NCBI GenBank assembly: GCA_041879295.1
Contig: CP047152.1
Coordinates: 2,113,501-2,177,500, forward strand
Reading direction: 5' to 3'
Length of the DNA stretch: 64,000 nt
Origin: Pseudomonas putida
GTDB taxonomy: Bacteria > Pseudomonadota > Gammaproteobacteria > Pseudomonadales > Pseudomonadaceae
The translations under genes and the position numbers were made by a program. How positions within the stretch are numbered: position 1 is the stretch's first letter; each line of letters opens with the position of its first letter. Below the pieces are notes generated by a model. That model made no database searches, was not told where the DNA came from, and worked only from the letters and a program-made list of their open reading frames with translations. Below, in pieces: positions 1 through 8,989 of this stretch.

Positions 1-111
1 AAAGGTGCGCCGCTGAGCCTGCCTCAAGTGCTTCGGAATGTCACAAGACCGTACCAAAGTGTCACAAGCCATGGTAGCGTAGCCCTTTAATTCCGGGCAT
101 TGAGGACTACT

Positions 112-1131
112 GTGGAGTTTCTTGCCGAATACGCAAGCTTTCTCGCCAAAACCGCCACCCTGGTCATCGCCATACTGGTGGTGCTGTCGGCCATCGCCGG
201 GCTGCGTGGCAAAGGTCGGCGCAAATCAGGCGGGCAATTACAGGTCACCCGGCTGAACGATTTTTACAAGGACCTGCGTGAGCGTCTGGAGTCCGGCCTG
301 CTCGACAAGGCCCAGCTCAAGGCCCTGCGCAAGCAGCAGGCGAAGGCAGAAAAGCAGCAGAAGAAGGGCAAGGCCGAGGACACGAGCCGGGTATTCGTGC
401 TGGACTTCGATGGCGACATCAAAGCCTCGGCCACCGAAAGCCTGCGCAACGAAATCACCGCACTGCTGACGCTCGCCACCGCGCGTGACGAAGTGGTACT
501 GCGCCTGGAAAGCGGCGGTGGCCTTGTGCACAGTTACGGCTTGGCTGCATCGCAACTGGCGCGTATTCGTCAGGCGGGCATCCCGTTGACCGTGTGCATC
601 GACAAGGTGGCTGCCAGCGGTGGGTACATGATGGCCTGCATCGGCGAGAAGATCGTCAGTGCCCCATTCGCCGTACTGGGGTCTATTGGCGTGGTGGCGC
701 AGTTGCCCAACGTCAACCGCCTGCTGAAAAAGCACGACATCGACTTCGAAGTACTGACTGCTGGCGAGTACAAGCGCACCCTGACCGTCTTTGGCGAAAA
801 CACCGAGAAGGGCCGGGAGAAGTTTCAGGAAGACCTGGACATCACTCACCAGTTGTTCAAGGATTTCGTCTCCCGCTATCGTCCGCAGTTGCACATCGAC
901 GAAGTGGCCACTGGCGAAGTCTGGCTGGGCGTGGCCGCCTTGAATCGCAAGCTGGTTGACGAGTTGCAGACCAGTGACGAGTACCTGAGCGAACGCGCAC
1001 GCAACGCCAACCTGTTCCACTTGCACTATGCCGAACGCAAGAGCCTGCAGGAGCGTATTGGCATGGCCGCCAGCGGTACTGTGGAGAACGCGGTGGTAGG
1101 CTTGTGGAGTAAACTCAGCCGCCTGCGCTAA
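112..1131 (+). CDS. sohB: SohB-type inner-membrane S49 peptidase
   Basis: Probable membrane-anchored serine protease of the SohB/SppA (S49) family, which cuts membrane or signal-peptide-derived substrates on the periplasmic side. The 339-residue product has one N-terminal membrane segment (about residues 10-32), a basic alanine-rich linker, then the peptidase fold. The nucleophile is Ser169 in AASGGY and the general base is Lys221 in GEYKR, the Ser-Lys dyad of the family. A GTG start at 112 is preferred over TTG at 100 because GAGGA at 102-106 is a ribosome site that overlaps the TTG and lies 5 bases before the GTG. Length matches SohB. It is monocistronic here, followed by tRNA-Cys. Confidence 0.9.
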   Translation: MEFLAEYASFLAKTATLVIAILVVLSAIAGLRGKGRRKSGGQLQVTRLNDFYKDLRERLESGLLDKAQLKALRKQQAKAEKQQKKGKAEDTSRVFVLDFDGDIKASATESLRNEITALLTLATARDEVVLRLESGGGLVHSYGLAASQLARIRQAGIPLTVCIDKVAASGGYMMACIGEKIVSAPFAVLGSIGVVAQLPNVNRLLKKHDIDFEVLTAGEYKRTLTVFGENTEKGREKFQEDLDITHQLFKDFVSRYRPQLHIDEVATGEVWLGVAALNRKLVDELQTSDEYLSERARNANLFHLHYAERKSLQERIGMAASGTVENAVVGLWSKLSRLR

Positions 1132-1285
1132 CACCTTGAACCCGTTGAAATTTTTTTTCGTTCAGGGGGTTGCAAGGTTAAAGGAATGAAGACATAATGG
1201 CGCCCATCGAAACGCAGCAAGCTTTGAAAAAGGTTCAGCGTTTCAAGGAGATAGCAAAGCGCAAGCAGCTAGATCCGACCTTTGA

Positions 1286-1359
1286 GGCCGAGTAGCAAAG
1301 TGGTTATGCTCCGGATTGCAAATCCGTCTACGCCGGTTCGATTCCGACCTCGGCCTCCA
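1286..1359 (+). tRNA. tRNA-Cys (anticodon GCA)
   Basis: A 74-base cloverleaf with acceptor arms GGCCGAG and CTCGGCC, discriminator T and an encoded CCA. The anticodon GCA sits in the loop GGATTGCAAATCC, and the T arm carries GGTTCGATTCC. A strong terminator follows directly. The decayed phage sequence downstream suggests the 3' end may have served as an integration site, but no second attachment copy was seen. Confidence 0.95.
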
Positions 1360-1370
1360 CCATTCGAAAG

Positions 1371-1399
1371 CCCCGCAGATTAACGTCTGCGGGGTTTTT
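1371..1399 (+). terminator. Rho-independent terminator of tRNA-Cys
   Basis: Perfect 9-bp stem CCCCGCAGA/TCTGCGGGG with a 6-base loop, followed by TTTTT, 12 bases after the tRNA. Confidence 0.9.
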
Positions 1400-1661
1400 C
1401 TTTGTGGGACGAAAAAAACCACGAGTTCCGAAACTTTCGGGGTGGAGTTCTGAAACTTCAGCCTTTCGAGGGCTTTGCGATCTCCCTCTTTCGAGTGGCC
1501 CGGCAGTACGCTTGCCTCGCTAAGGTCGTTGATCTCTGATGCGGCCTTCGGTCGGATATCGCGGAACTGGATGAAGAACGGCGAAAGGTGCTGGCTGGTG
1601 TGTCGCGTAACCTTATCGAGCAGCAGGCTTAGGTTGTTCCTCACTCCGTTCATTTCCAGGA

Positions 1662-1847
1662 CCATCCTCAGTCGCTTACCGGTCTTACCCCGAGGTTTCG
1701 ATTAGTGATTGGGTGATTGCTGAGCGTGGTGAGGCGGCAGAAACCCTGTCGTTCTCCTACGTCAGCGGCCCTTACCAGGCTCGGCGCCTGGCCAACATTG
1801 AGTTGCGCCGCCGGGCCTGTGGAACGCAACGAGGCCGATTGTCTTAG
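1662..1847 (+). pseudogene. Remnant of a phage tail-tip (gpJ-like) protein gene
   Basis: No intact gene lies between 1400 and 1875. An open frame ending at TAG 1845 reads ...VIAERGEAAETLSF...GPYQARRLANIELRRR. The ARRLANIELRRR block resembles the conserved segment of lambda-J-like phage tail proteins, as recalled rather than searched. It has no start codon or ribosome site and is cut on both sides. A second fragment at 1540-1632 (ending EQQA, then TAG) is another open piece on the same strand whose family I do not recognise. I infer decayed prophage DNA beside tRNA-Cys. Confidence 0.5.
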
Positions 1848-1875
1848 AACTTGAAGCCATCATGAGAAAACGAGT

Positions 1876-2673
1876 TCAGTTCTGTGCGTTCAAAAATAAT
1901 GAGAACAGCTCGGACTGAGATTTAATGCCGAGTTTGCTGTACATGTGCTTGCGATGGACCTTCACAGTCTCTGCGGAAATCGCCAGCTTGCGCGCGATCT
2001 CCTTGTTCGAGCAGCCGCTAAGCATAAGCCGGCCAACTTCCAGTTCACGGGCGGAAAGCGGCGTATCCAACTGCTGGTCAGTAGAGTCCAGCCAGCTCTG
2101 CCAGCTGGGTGCCGGCGACGTGTTCTGCTCCAGCGCTTCCCGCTCGAATGCCATGCGCTGACGCATCAGGGCGGCAACCCAGGACTGGATGAGAGTGAGT
2201 AGGGCGGTCTGCTCTGCACTGAAGAGACACTCACTTCCCAGCGAGAGGCTGAGGGTGCGCTCCGTGTCGAGCTGGACGTTGATATGTGCTTCGTCGGCAA
2301 CGACATTGAGGCGGAAGTAGCGTTGGTAATAGTCGGTTTGCTCGAAGCACTCCGGCGCCACGTCGGCTAGCCAAAACAAACCGCTCTGCGGTGCTTCCCG
2401 GTTGGCGAGATAAAAGGGGTCGAGCAGATACAGGCCTTTGAGGTAGTCCTGAAAAAGCGGATCTGGCCCGCCATCCTTGCCTGGGCATTCTGCGAGCACC
2501 TGCGGGCGACCATTGCTGAATATCAGCACGACCCAACTGTCCACCGGAATGTATCTATCCAGTTGACGCACCAGAGCCAGCCAGAAATTAGGGCGGTCAA
2601 GTGCCTCGATTAGTCTGCCGATGGCCTGGTGCCAAGCCATGTCCTGCAGTGTAATGCTCCCGTTTCTACCCAT
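1876..2673 (-). CDS. LuxR-family transcriptional regulator
   Basis: A 265-residue regulator. The C-terminal quarter is a typical LuxR/GerE helix-turn-helix with LSARELEVGRLM, SNKEIARKLAIS and ETVKVHRKHMYSKLGI. The N-terminal 180 residues match no sensor domain I can name; no receiver aspartate pattern or autoinducer-domain signature is evident, so it is probably a ligand-responsive solo regulator. It is divergent from the nitrilase/binding-protein/aminopeptidase cluster at 2794-6066, with about 120 bp between, so it most likely controls that cluster. An alternative start lies at the internal MAWHQAIG. Confidence 0.85.
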   Translation of the reverse strand: MGRNGSITLQDMAWHQAIGRLIEALDRPNFWLALVRQLDRYIPVDSWVVLIFSNGRPQVLAECPGKDGGPDPLFQDYLKGLYLLDPFYLANREAPQSGLFWLADVAPECFEQTDYYQRYFRLNVVADEAHINVQLDTERTLSLSLGSECLFSAEQTALLTLIQSWVAALMRQRMAFEREALEQNTSPAPSWQSWLDSTDQQLDTPLSARELEVGRLMLSGCSNKEIARKLAISAETVKVHRKHMYSKLGIKSQSELFSLFLNAQN

Positions 2674-2793
2674 ACGGGGTTACCCCATCGAAGTAATTAC
2701 TTTCCGTTTTATGGCTCTCCATACTTCGTTTCAGCCCTGGCGGGTGCTGTTCAGTGTGGCGATTGAGCCAACATACACGTGAAAGGATCACCG

Positions 2794-3609
2794 ATGAAGA
2801 TTGAACTTGTACAACTCTCCGGTCGCGATGGCGATACCGCTTATAACCTGGAACGTACATTGCAGGCCATCGCTACCTGCGCCGTGGATACCGATCTGCT
2901 GATTTTTCCAGAGACCCAGCTGATGGGATTTGCCAGCGCCCAACAGCTCGCCGAAATCGCCGAGCCCGTTAACGGGCCGAGTGTGCAGGCCGTGCAACGC
3001 GCCGTACACGAACGAAACGTCTCAGCGGTGATTGGTCTGGCTGAGAACGACTCCGGCACCGTTTACAACACCTCCTTGCTGGTCACCCCGCAAGGGATCG
3101 CATTGAGTTATCGCAAAACTCACCTTTGGCCGTCAGAGCGCGGATTGTTCCAACAAGGAGACCGCTATGTCACCGCACTGTGGAAGGGCATCCGTGTCGG
3201 TATCCTGATTTGCTACGACATTGAGTTTCCGGAAAGTGCTCGGGCGCTCGGCCAACTCGGCGCCGAGCTCATATTGGTCACTAACGGTAACATGGATCCT
3301 TACGGCCCTGTCCACCGCACTGCAATCATGGCTCGCGCTCAGGAAAACCAGGCATTCGCGGTGATGGTCAATCGGGTGGGCGACGGCGACGAAGGGCTCG
3401 TTTTTGCCGGCGGCAGCGCCGCTATCGATCCCTTCGGGCGCACGCTGTTCGAAGCGGGCCGCGCAGAGTGTCGGCAGGTGGTGGAATTAGATCTCGACCT
3501 GCTGCGCACCGCCCGCCACGAATATGAGTACCTCAGTGACCGCCGCCTGTTCCTGACCGGCGAGCAGAGTGAGCATGATGATAGTCGACGTGAACTCCTG
3601 ATCCCCTGA
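2794..3609 (+). CDS. Carbon-nitrogen hydrolase (nitrilase superfamily amidase)
   Basis: A 271-residue cytoplasmic hydrolase of the nitrilase superfamily. The full catalytic triad is visible: Glu40 in FPETQ, Lys108 in YRKTH and Cys140 in ICYDIEFPE. The family releases ammonia from amides or nitriles, or removes carbamoyl groups; the ICYDIEFPE type suggests an amidase or omega-amidase-like enzyme rather than a true nitrilase. The ATG at 2794 is chosen because AAAGGA lies 6 bases before it; the in-frame GTG at 2779 has no such site. First gene of a three-gene run with a polyamine-type binding protein and a P1 aminopeptidase, which suggests breakdown of an amide- or amine-containing compound. Substrate unknown. 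Confidence 0.88.
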   Translation: MKIELVQLSGRDGDTAYNLERTLQAIATCAVDTDLLIFPETQLMGFASAQQLAEIAEPVNGPSVQAVQRAVHERNVSAVIGLAENDSGTVYNTSLLVTPQGIALSYRKTHLWPSERGLFQQGDRYVTALWKGIRVGILICYDIEFPESARALGQLGAELILVTNGNMDPYGPVHRTAIMARAQENQAFAVMVNRVGDGDEGLVFAGGSAAIDPFGRTLFEAGRAECRQVVELDLDLLRTARHEYEYLSDRRLFLTGEQSEHDDSRRELLIP

Positions 3610-3749
3610 ATCAGTTGTGGGGCGCAACTGCAACACAACGATTGTTCCGTCTTAACGCCTGTTTCGACCCTGCCACAACAGTAATTCACAAACTAGCAGG
3701 AGCAGTGCTCGTGTCTCTGGACTCAGCGCTAACGCTCCGGAGCATCCCA

Positions 3750-4859
3750 ATGAAACGGATTCGTTACATGCAATTCGCGCTGGTCTCTCTGTTCAGTTTT
3801 GGCCTGGTTTGCGCCGAGGCCGGTGACGCTCGAAAGCCAAGTGTCCATATCTACAACTGGTATGACTACATTGCCCCGAACACGGTGAAAGACTTCCAGA
3901 AAGAAGCAGGCGTCAGCGCGGTGTACGACGTGTTCGACAACAGTGAGGTCATGCAAAGCAAACTGATGGCTGGCCGCAGTGGTTATGACGTTGTGGTTGC
4001 CAGTGCCGACCTGCTACCGAACCTGATCAAAGCCGGCGTGCTGAAAAGACTGGATCGCTCCAAGTTACCCAACTGGTCCCATCTCGATCCCGACGTCCTC
4101 GCCAAGTTGCAGAGCAATGATCCCGGAAACAGCTACGCTGCCCCTTATTTGTGGGGGACCACTGGCATCGGCTATGACGCGGACAAGGTTAAGTCACTAC
4201 TCGGCCCCGATGCGCCAGTCAATTCCTGGGACTTGATTTTCAAGGAAGAAAATCTAGCCAAACTCCGTCAATGCGGTGTGGCCATGCTGGACGCGCCTGG
4301 CGAGGTTATTCCTATCGCACTGCACTACCTTGGACTGCCATACAACAGCCATAACCCGGACGATTACAAAAAAGCTCAGGAACTGCTGTTGAAGCTGCGC
4401 CCCCATATTGCCTACTTCGATTCTTCCAAGTTCATCTCTGATCTCGCCAATGGCAACGTCTGCGTTGTGCTGGGCTGGGCGGGCGGTGTCTCCGACGCGC
4501 AGAAAGCCTCCGAGCTGGCTGGCAACCATCGAAACCTTGTCTACAGCATTCCACGCGAAGGTGCCCCGGTGTGGGTGGAAAGTATGGTGCAGCTCAACGA
4601 TGCGCCGAACCCGGAGCAAGGGTTGGCCTTCATCAACTACATGTTGCGCCCCGAAGTCATTGCTGAGTCATCCAACTACCTGAGCTATCCGAACGCGAAC
4701 AAGGATGCCACTGCGCTTGTAGAGAAGAAGATCCGCGACAATCCTGGGGTGTATCCGTCCAAGGATGTGCTGTCCACGCTTTTTCCCCTGGAGCCACTGC
4801 CGCTGAAGCTGGAGCGCATTCGGACCCGTGCGTGGAACACAGTCAAGACCGGCAATTAA
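3750..4859 (+). CDS. Periplasmic polyamine-type ABC substrate-binding protein (PotF/SpuD-like)
   Basis: A 369-residue exported solute-binding protein of the PotD/PotF/SpuD family. It has an N-terminal signal peptide ending near CAEAGDA, then the family pattern HIYNWYDYIAPNTVKDFQKE and YDVFDNSEVMQSKL. Known relatives bind putrescine, spermidine or related amines. The ATG at 3750 has CCGGAG 7 bases upstream; the much longer open frame from 3615 lacks a signal-compatible start. No permease or ATPase is encoded beside it, so it either shares a transporter encoded elsewhere or delivers ligand to a sensor. It sits 140 bp behind the nitrilase-superfamily gene. Confidence 0.88.
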   Translation: MKRIRYMQFALVSLFSFGLVCAEAGDARKPSVHIYNWYDYIAPNTVKDFQKEAGVSAVYDVFDNSEVMQSKLMAGRSGYDVVVASADLLPNLIKAGVLKRLDRSKLPNWSHLDPDVLAKLQSNDPGNSYAAPYLWGTTGIGYDADKVKSLLGPDAPVNSWDLIFKEENLAKLRQCGVAMLDAPGEVIPIALHYLGLPYNSHNPDDYKKAQELLLKLRPHIAYFDSSKFISDLANGNVCVVLGWAGGVSDAQKASELAGNHRNLVYSIPREGAPVWVESMVQLNDAPNPEQGLAFINYMLRPEVIAESSNYLSYPNANKDATALVEKKIRDNPGVYPSKDVLSTLFPLEPLPLKLERIRTRAWNTVKTGN

Positions 4860-4932
4860 TTGGCAGACCCGGTTCTGCTGATGATTGACCAAACCCCAGT
4901 CATGAAACAAACCAAAACAAGAGCGAGAGATC

Positions 4933-6066
4933 ATGAAAGACACGATGAAGCCACGTGCCCGCGACCTGAAAATTCAGTTCGGCCAACTGCAACCCGGTCC
5001 CCTCAATGCCATCACCGATGTGCCGGGCGTTCGGGTCGGTCACAGCAATGTGCGAGGACGCACCGCCAACGGCCGCGACATCCTGACTGGGGTAACAATC
5101 ATCGAGCCGCGTGTCGGTTCCACCAGCCAGCAACCGTGCTTTGCCGGCGTCCATGTGTTGAACGGCAACGGCGACGCAACCGGGCTGGAGTGGATTCGCG
5201 AAGCGGGTCTTTTGACCAGTCCCATCGCCTTCACCAACACCCACAGCCTGGGTGTGGTGCGCGATGCACTGATTGTGCTGGACCGTGAACAACAACCGGA
5301 TGACGGCCGTATCTACTGGAACATGCCGGTGGTGCTGGAGACCTATGACGGGCTGCTCAACGACATCAACGGTTTTCATGTGAAGCACGAGCATGTGGCC
5401 GAAGCCCTGAGTAATGCTGTAATTGGGCCCGTTATCGAGGGCGCGGTCGGTGGTGGCAGCGGCATGATCTGCCACGAGTTCAAGGGCGGTATCGGCACTG
5501 CATCGCGGCGCCTGAGTAGCACTCAGGGCAGTTGGACTGTTGGCGCCATTGTCCAGGCGAACCACGGCATCCGTAACGAACTGCGCGTCGACGGCTATCC
5601 GGTGGGACGCTACATGGAACAGGCTGACTCCCCGTTCCTCAAGGCTTCGCTACCGCACCCGGGCATGGGTTCGATAGTCGTTTGCCTGGCCACCGATGCG
5701 CCGTTGCTGCCACACCAATGTACGCGCCTGGCACAACGCGCCAGCATCGGTCTCGCCCGCACCGGTGGAGGTAACGAAGACCACAGCGGTGACATTTTCG
5801 TCGCCTTCTCCACCGGTAATCATGTGCCGCCAGCAGCTTACGAAAGTAAGCGCGCGCCGACCACCGACAACCTTAGCATGGTCAACAACGACCATATCAG
5901 CGAGTTGTTTCTTGCCGCCACCGAAGCGGTGGAAGAAGCCATCATCAACGCCTTACTAGCCGCTGACACCGCCGAAGGCAACGGCCATGCAGTACCGGGA
6001 CTGGATTGTGAGACGCTGCTCAAAGCCTTGCATCAGGCCGGCTGGCCGGGAGCGGCGAATGGTTAA
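4933..6066 (+). CDS. P1-family N-terminal nucleophile aminopeptidase (DmpA-like)
   Basis: A 377-residue member of the P1/DmpA family, which self-cleaves to expose an N-terminal serine and removes N-terminal L- or beta-amino acids from peptides or amides. Visible features are ITDVPGVRVGH at the N terminus, TNTHSLGVVRDA and GGGSGMICHEFKGGIGTAS in the middle, and the autocleavage Gly246-Ser247 in PGMGSIVV, close to the position known in DmpA (249/250). No signal peptide, so probably cytoplasmic. It lies 73 bp after the polyamine-type binding protein and probably shares its transcript. With the upstream amidase it could process a gamma-glutamyl or beta-aminoacyl amine; that is inference. Confidence 0.88.
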   Translation: MKDTMKPRARDLKIQFGQLQPGPLNAITDVPGVRVGHSNVRGRTANGRDILTGVTIIEPRVGSTSQQPCFAGVHVLNGNGDATGLEWIREAGLLTSPIAFTNTHSLGVVRDALIVLDREQQPDDGRIYWNMPVVLETYDGLLNDINGFHVKHEHVAEALSNAVIGPVIEGAVGGGSGMICHEFKGGIGTASRRLSSTQGSWTVGAIVQANHGIRNELRVDGYPVGRYMEQADSPFLKASLPHPGMGSIVVCLATDAPLLPHQCTRLAQRASIGLARTGGGNEDHSGDIFVAFSTGNHVPPAAYESKRAPTTDNLSMVNNDHISELFLAATEAVEEAIINALLAADTAEGNGHAVPGLDCETLLKALHQAGWPGAANG

Positions 6067-6245
6067 CTGATCTCTTCGCATGGCCGCCGGAGCTTCACGA
6101 CAAGCGCTGAGTCTCTGGCGGGGCTGCTGAATAGCCGATTGTCCGATTCAGCTCACAGATGAGTCAGACGAATTTGCGTAAAACTGCACGTTCGCTATGG
6201 TGGCAATAAACCACCTGACTACAACTAAAGTCGTAGGAGCGCCTC

Positions 6246-6545
6246 ATGAGAATACGCGGTGATGTTTTCTGGGCCTGGGCTGACCCGACGCTTCATCACC
6301 GAACTCACGACGAGACACTCGACGATGGGACATACATTGATGTCCAGACGCGACTGTCGCGGACAGGCAGAACGCAGATGTTCATCGGGGTGTACGCCCC
6401 TGGTGGCATGGCTATCCTTGAGGAGGCCTTCGATTCTCGCCCTGGCGAGTCGATGACCAGGGCGCTGGCGTGGGGCGTTGGCCGGGCCCGACGTGTCGCC
6501 GCTGAAGGTGTGCCTGCCGCAGGCTTTCTGGCTGCCTCGAAATAG
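6246..6545 (+). CDS. Conserved hypothetical protein, 99 residues
   Basis: Short soluble protein without a family I can name. TAGGAG at 6234-6239 sits 6 bases before the ATG, and codon use is normal for the window, so translation is likely. The sequence is rich in charged residues at the N terminus (WADPTLHHRTHDE), with an alanine/arginine-rich C-terminal helix. It is monocistronic, preceded by about 180 bp without a gene and followed by 230 bp in which I see nothing else convincing. Confidence 0.6.
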   Translation: MRIRGDVFWAWADPTLHHRTHDETLDDGTYIDVQTRLSRTGRTQMFIGVYAPGGMAILEEAFDSRPGESMTRALAWGVGRARRVAAEGVPAAGFLAASK

Positions 6546-6773
6546 CGGCCAGGCGCGCAGCGCCGGAGGGCAGGCGGCGACTTCCAACTGTCATCAGCGA
6601 AAACGCTGTGTCTTAAATCGCTGCGTCGCCACACTTCCAGCGATCCGGCAGAGTAGGCATCATCGGTCTGGCCCGTCATCCTCGCTGATCAGCGCCTCCT
6701 TTTCTGGATTTTTCATCAAGTAGCCGTCGATATAGTGCGCCGTGTTTTTCAAGGCCTGCGTCATGTTCGAGCA

Positions 6774-7010
6774 TCAGCCTTCAGGTAAGGTGACACCGCA
6801 GATAAACTCATGCGTCCCCAGGCGGTGCGAGCCGAATTCCACCACGTAGCCATCTCCTCTGCGCTGCGCCTCTGCCATGGCCGTTTTCTGGTCGGCATAA
6901 ACGTCGACGAAATGCCATGGATGTCGGTCTCTCAGGACCCCCCATCCGATGACCCAGCCTTCCCGTGAAGGGTCCGGCGGCAGGTTCTTCGCCAAGCTTC
7001 GAATGGACAT
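6774..7010 (-). CDS. Small conserved hypothetical protein, 78 residues
   Basis: A 78-residue protein, MSIRSLAKNLPPDPSREG..., tryptophan-rich in the middle (WVIGWGVLRDRHPWHF). The start at 7010 is favoured because GAGGAG lies just upstream; the longer frame to 7070 would contain a CxxC motif but has no ribosome site. Function not recognised. The next gene upstream on the same strand starts at 7494. Confidence 0.55.
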   Translation of the reverse strand: MSIRSLAKNLPPDPSREGWVIGWGVLRDRHPWHFVDVYADQKTAMAEAQRRGDGYVVEFGSHRLGTHEFICGVTLPEG

Positions 7011-7200
7011 ACCTAGCTCCTCAATATGCACAGGCTCGCCGTTACAGGTTGAGCACTTTTCTTGAACCACAGCTTGCAGGCGTTGGTCTTCAGCATGAAG
7101 GATGGGTGAAATTTCCAGGTTTACTCATCAAATATTGAAATGTTCGCGGTCTATGGTTGAACGCAAGCCAATTCCAGCAGCAAGGGAGTCAGGAAATGGA

Positions 7201-7494
7201 TTATTCCAGCATGGTTGAATCGTTGGACAAGATGTTGAAAGCCACGGCTGCAGCCAAAGGCTGTCTCCAGCCTTCAGATACAGAGTGTCCCCCATACCTG
7301 CGTAGCCACTCATCCGCGACGTCACCCATGGTTGATGGGGTGCCACTTTTGATCCAAAGCATGAATCCTCGGTCGAACTTAAATGCTGCCCCGCACTCGC
7401 TGAGTAGAAACTGACGAACCTTCTGCGTGTTGCGGTAATGCTTGTCCAGTGGAGTCGTTCGGGTAATCGGCCCGGCGTGCCAGTCGACGGTCAT
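7201..7494 (-). CDS. DUF6434-type protein
   Basis: A 97-residue protein starting MTVDWHAGPITRTTPLDKHYRNTQ, with VRQFLLSECG and FKFDRGFMLWIKSG. This matches the pattern I recall for DUF6434, which also occurs beside SAP domains. AAAGGAAC lies before the ATG at 7494. Function unknown. It may form an operon with the 78-residue gene downstream, 190 bp away. Confidence 0.6.
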   Translation of the reverse strand: MTVDWHAGPITRTTPLDKHYRNTQKVRQFLLSECGAAFKFDRGFMLWIKSGTPSTMGDVADEWLRRYGGHSVSEGWRQPLAAAVAFNILSNDSTMLE

Positions 7495-7522
7495 GGTCTG
7501 TTCCTTTGACAATTGAGAAGGC

Positions 7523-7554
7523 AAAAAGCCCGTAGAGGGTCATCTACGGGCTTT
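7523..7554 (-). terminator. Terminator of adhP
   Basis: A 12-bp perfect stem AAAGCCCGTAGA/TCTACGGGCTTT with a 6-base loop; on the minus strand it ends in a T run. It lies about 30 bp after the adhP stop codon. Confidence 0.85.
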
Positions 7555-7585
7555 GCTGTGGTTCCACATGACCTGGCTCGGCCTG

Positions 7586-8596
7586 TCAGCCTTCGAACTG
7601 TATCACCATCCGGCCTTTGATCTTGCCCTCCAGCATCTCGTCAAAGATCTGGTTGATATCCTCGATCGGTCGCAGCGTCACCTTGGGCACCACTTTGCCT
7701 TCAGCGGCAAACTGGAAGGCTTCATGCAGGTCCTGGCGTGTACCTACCAGCGAGCCCACCACTTCGATCCCATCAAGCACCAGGCGGGGAATATTCAAAT
7801 CCATGGATTCCGACGGAAGCCCGACGGCCACCAGTCGCCCGCCAGCGCGCAAGGCATCGACGGCTGAGTTGAACGCGCCTTTGGCCACAGCAGTAACGAC
7901 GGCAGCATGTGCGCCGCCGGTTTTGGCCTGGATGACCTTCGCAGCATCTTCGTTGAGCGGGTTGACCACCAGATCCGCGCCCATCTCGCTGGCGAAGCGC
8001 AGTTGCTCTTCGTTGACGTCGATGGCGATGACTTTGGCGTTGAACACATTCTTGGCATATTGCAGGGCCAGGTTGCCCAAGCCGCCGAGCCCGTAGATGG
8101 CGATCCATTGGCCGGGGCGGACGTTGGAGATTTTCACTGCCTTGTAGGTCGTGACGCCGGCGCAGGTAATGCTGCTGGCGGCAGCGGAGTCGAGGCCGTC
8201 GGGCACTTTAACCGAGTAGTCGGCCTTGACGATGCAGGCCTCGGCCATGCCGCCGTCCACGGTGTAACCGGAATTCTTCACGTCGCGGCACAGGGTTTCG
8301 TTGCCGCTGTTGCAATATTCGCAATGTCCGCAACCCTGGTAGAACCAGGCAACGCTGGCTCGGTCGCCTGGCTTGAGCGAGGTGACGCCCGGGCCAACTT
8401 CCTGGACCACGCCAATACCTTCGTGGCCCAGTACTACACCGGTCTTGTCACCAAAGTCGCCATTTTTCACGTGCAGGTCGGTGTGGCACACACCGCAGCA
8501 CTGCATCTTCAGCAGCGCTTCGCCGTGTTCGAGAGGGCGCAGGGTTTTCTCTACCACGTCCACGCGACGGCCTGGTGCAACGACAGCAGCTTTCAT
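7586..8596 (-). CDS. adhP: Zinc-dependent alcohol dehydrogenase AdhP
   Basis: A 336-residue medium-chain alcohol dehydrogenase that oxidises short primary alcohols such as ethanol with NAD. The catalytic zinc ligands are in CGVCHTD and GHEGIG; the structural zinc loop is [15 protein letters not shown]; the dinucleotide fold has [14 protein letters not shown]. The ATG at 8596 has GGAGG in front; the frame extends 46 codons further upstream without family similarity. Monocistronic with its own terminator. Confidence 0.93.
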   Translation of the reverse strand: MKAAVVAPGRRVDVVEKTLRPLEHGEALLKMQCCGVCHTDLHVKNGDFGDKTGVVLGHEGIGVVQEVGPGVTSLKPGDRASVAWFYQGCGHCEYCNSGNETLCRDVKNSGYTVDGGMAEACIVKADYSVKVPDGLDSAAASSITCAGVTTYKAVKISNVRPGQWIAIYGLGGLGNLALQYAKNVFNAKVIAIDVNEEQLRFASEMGADLVVNPLNEDAAKVIQAKTGGAHAAVVTAVAKGAFNSAVDALRAGGRLVAVGLPSESMDLNIPRLVLDGIEVVGSLVGTRQDLHEAFQFAAEGKVVPKVTLRPIEDINQIFDEMLEGKIKGRMVIQFEG

Positions 8597-8740
8597 AAGA
8601 GCCTCCGTGTCTATCCGATGTGAGCTTGGGGTATCGCCGGGACAGCATAGACCTTGCCTGCCCAGGCAAAACTGCTTCAGGTCATGGTCGTGGTGGACGC
8701 GCCCATAAAATGCCTGCGTATGCCTGACTGGCATGTGCGG

Positions 8741-8776
8741 AAAAAAGAAAAGCCCGCGGCAATGATGCGGCGGGCT
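8741..8776 (-). terminator. Minus-strand terminator-like hairpin
   Basis: Stem AGCCCGC/GCGGGCT followed, on the minus strand, by TTTTCTTTTTT. No minus-strand gene is seen just upstream of it, so it either ends a short non-coding RNA or is a remnant. It lies in the 393-bp stretch 8597-8989, which holds no other convincing gene. Confidence 0.6.
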
Positions 8777-8838
8777 GCAAGAACGTACGGAGCAGGGTCA
8801 GTGTGCCAATCCGGATGTCGGCATTTCGTGAAGAACCA

Positions 8839-8865
8839 TAAAAAAGCCCGCCATGAAAGGCGGGC
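8839..8865 (-). terminator. Second minus-strand terminator-like hairpin
   Basis: Perfect 7-bp stem GCCCGCC/GGCGGGC with a 6-base loop and a T6 run on the minus strand. It is 60-odd bases upstream of the previous hairpin. Between the two only a 13-codon frame starting at 8841 is present. Confidence 0.65.
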
Positions 8866-8989
8866 AAAAGACGTTTGAAGGGAGAGCTTGCAGGCTGCGC
8901 CGTGCCGGTTAACCCAGGATTAAGCGACAACGCATTGACCCGGCACCCTGATCAGCCTATACAGGCCTGCCATTATCCCAGGAGCCAGC

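Noticed and set aside
1243..1665. 140-codon minus-strand frame across tRNA-Cys
   Set aside because: Overlaps the tRNA and its terminator; no plausible protein features.
8682..8930. 82-codon minus-strand frame
   Set aside because: Spans two terminator hairpins and has no ribosome site.
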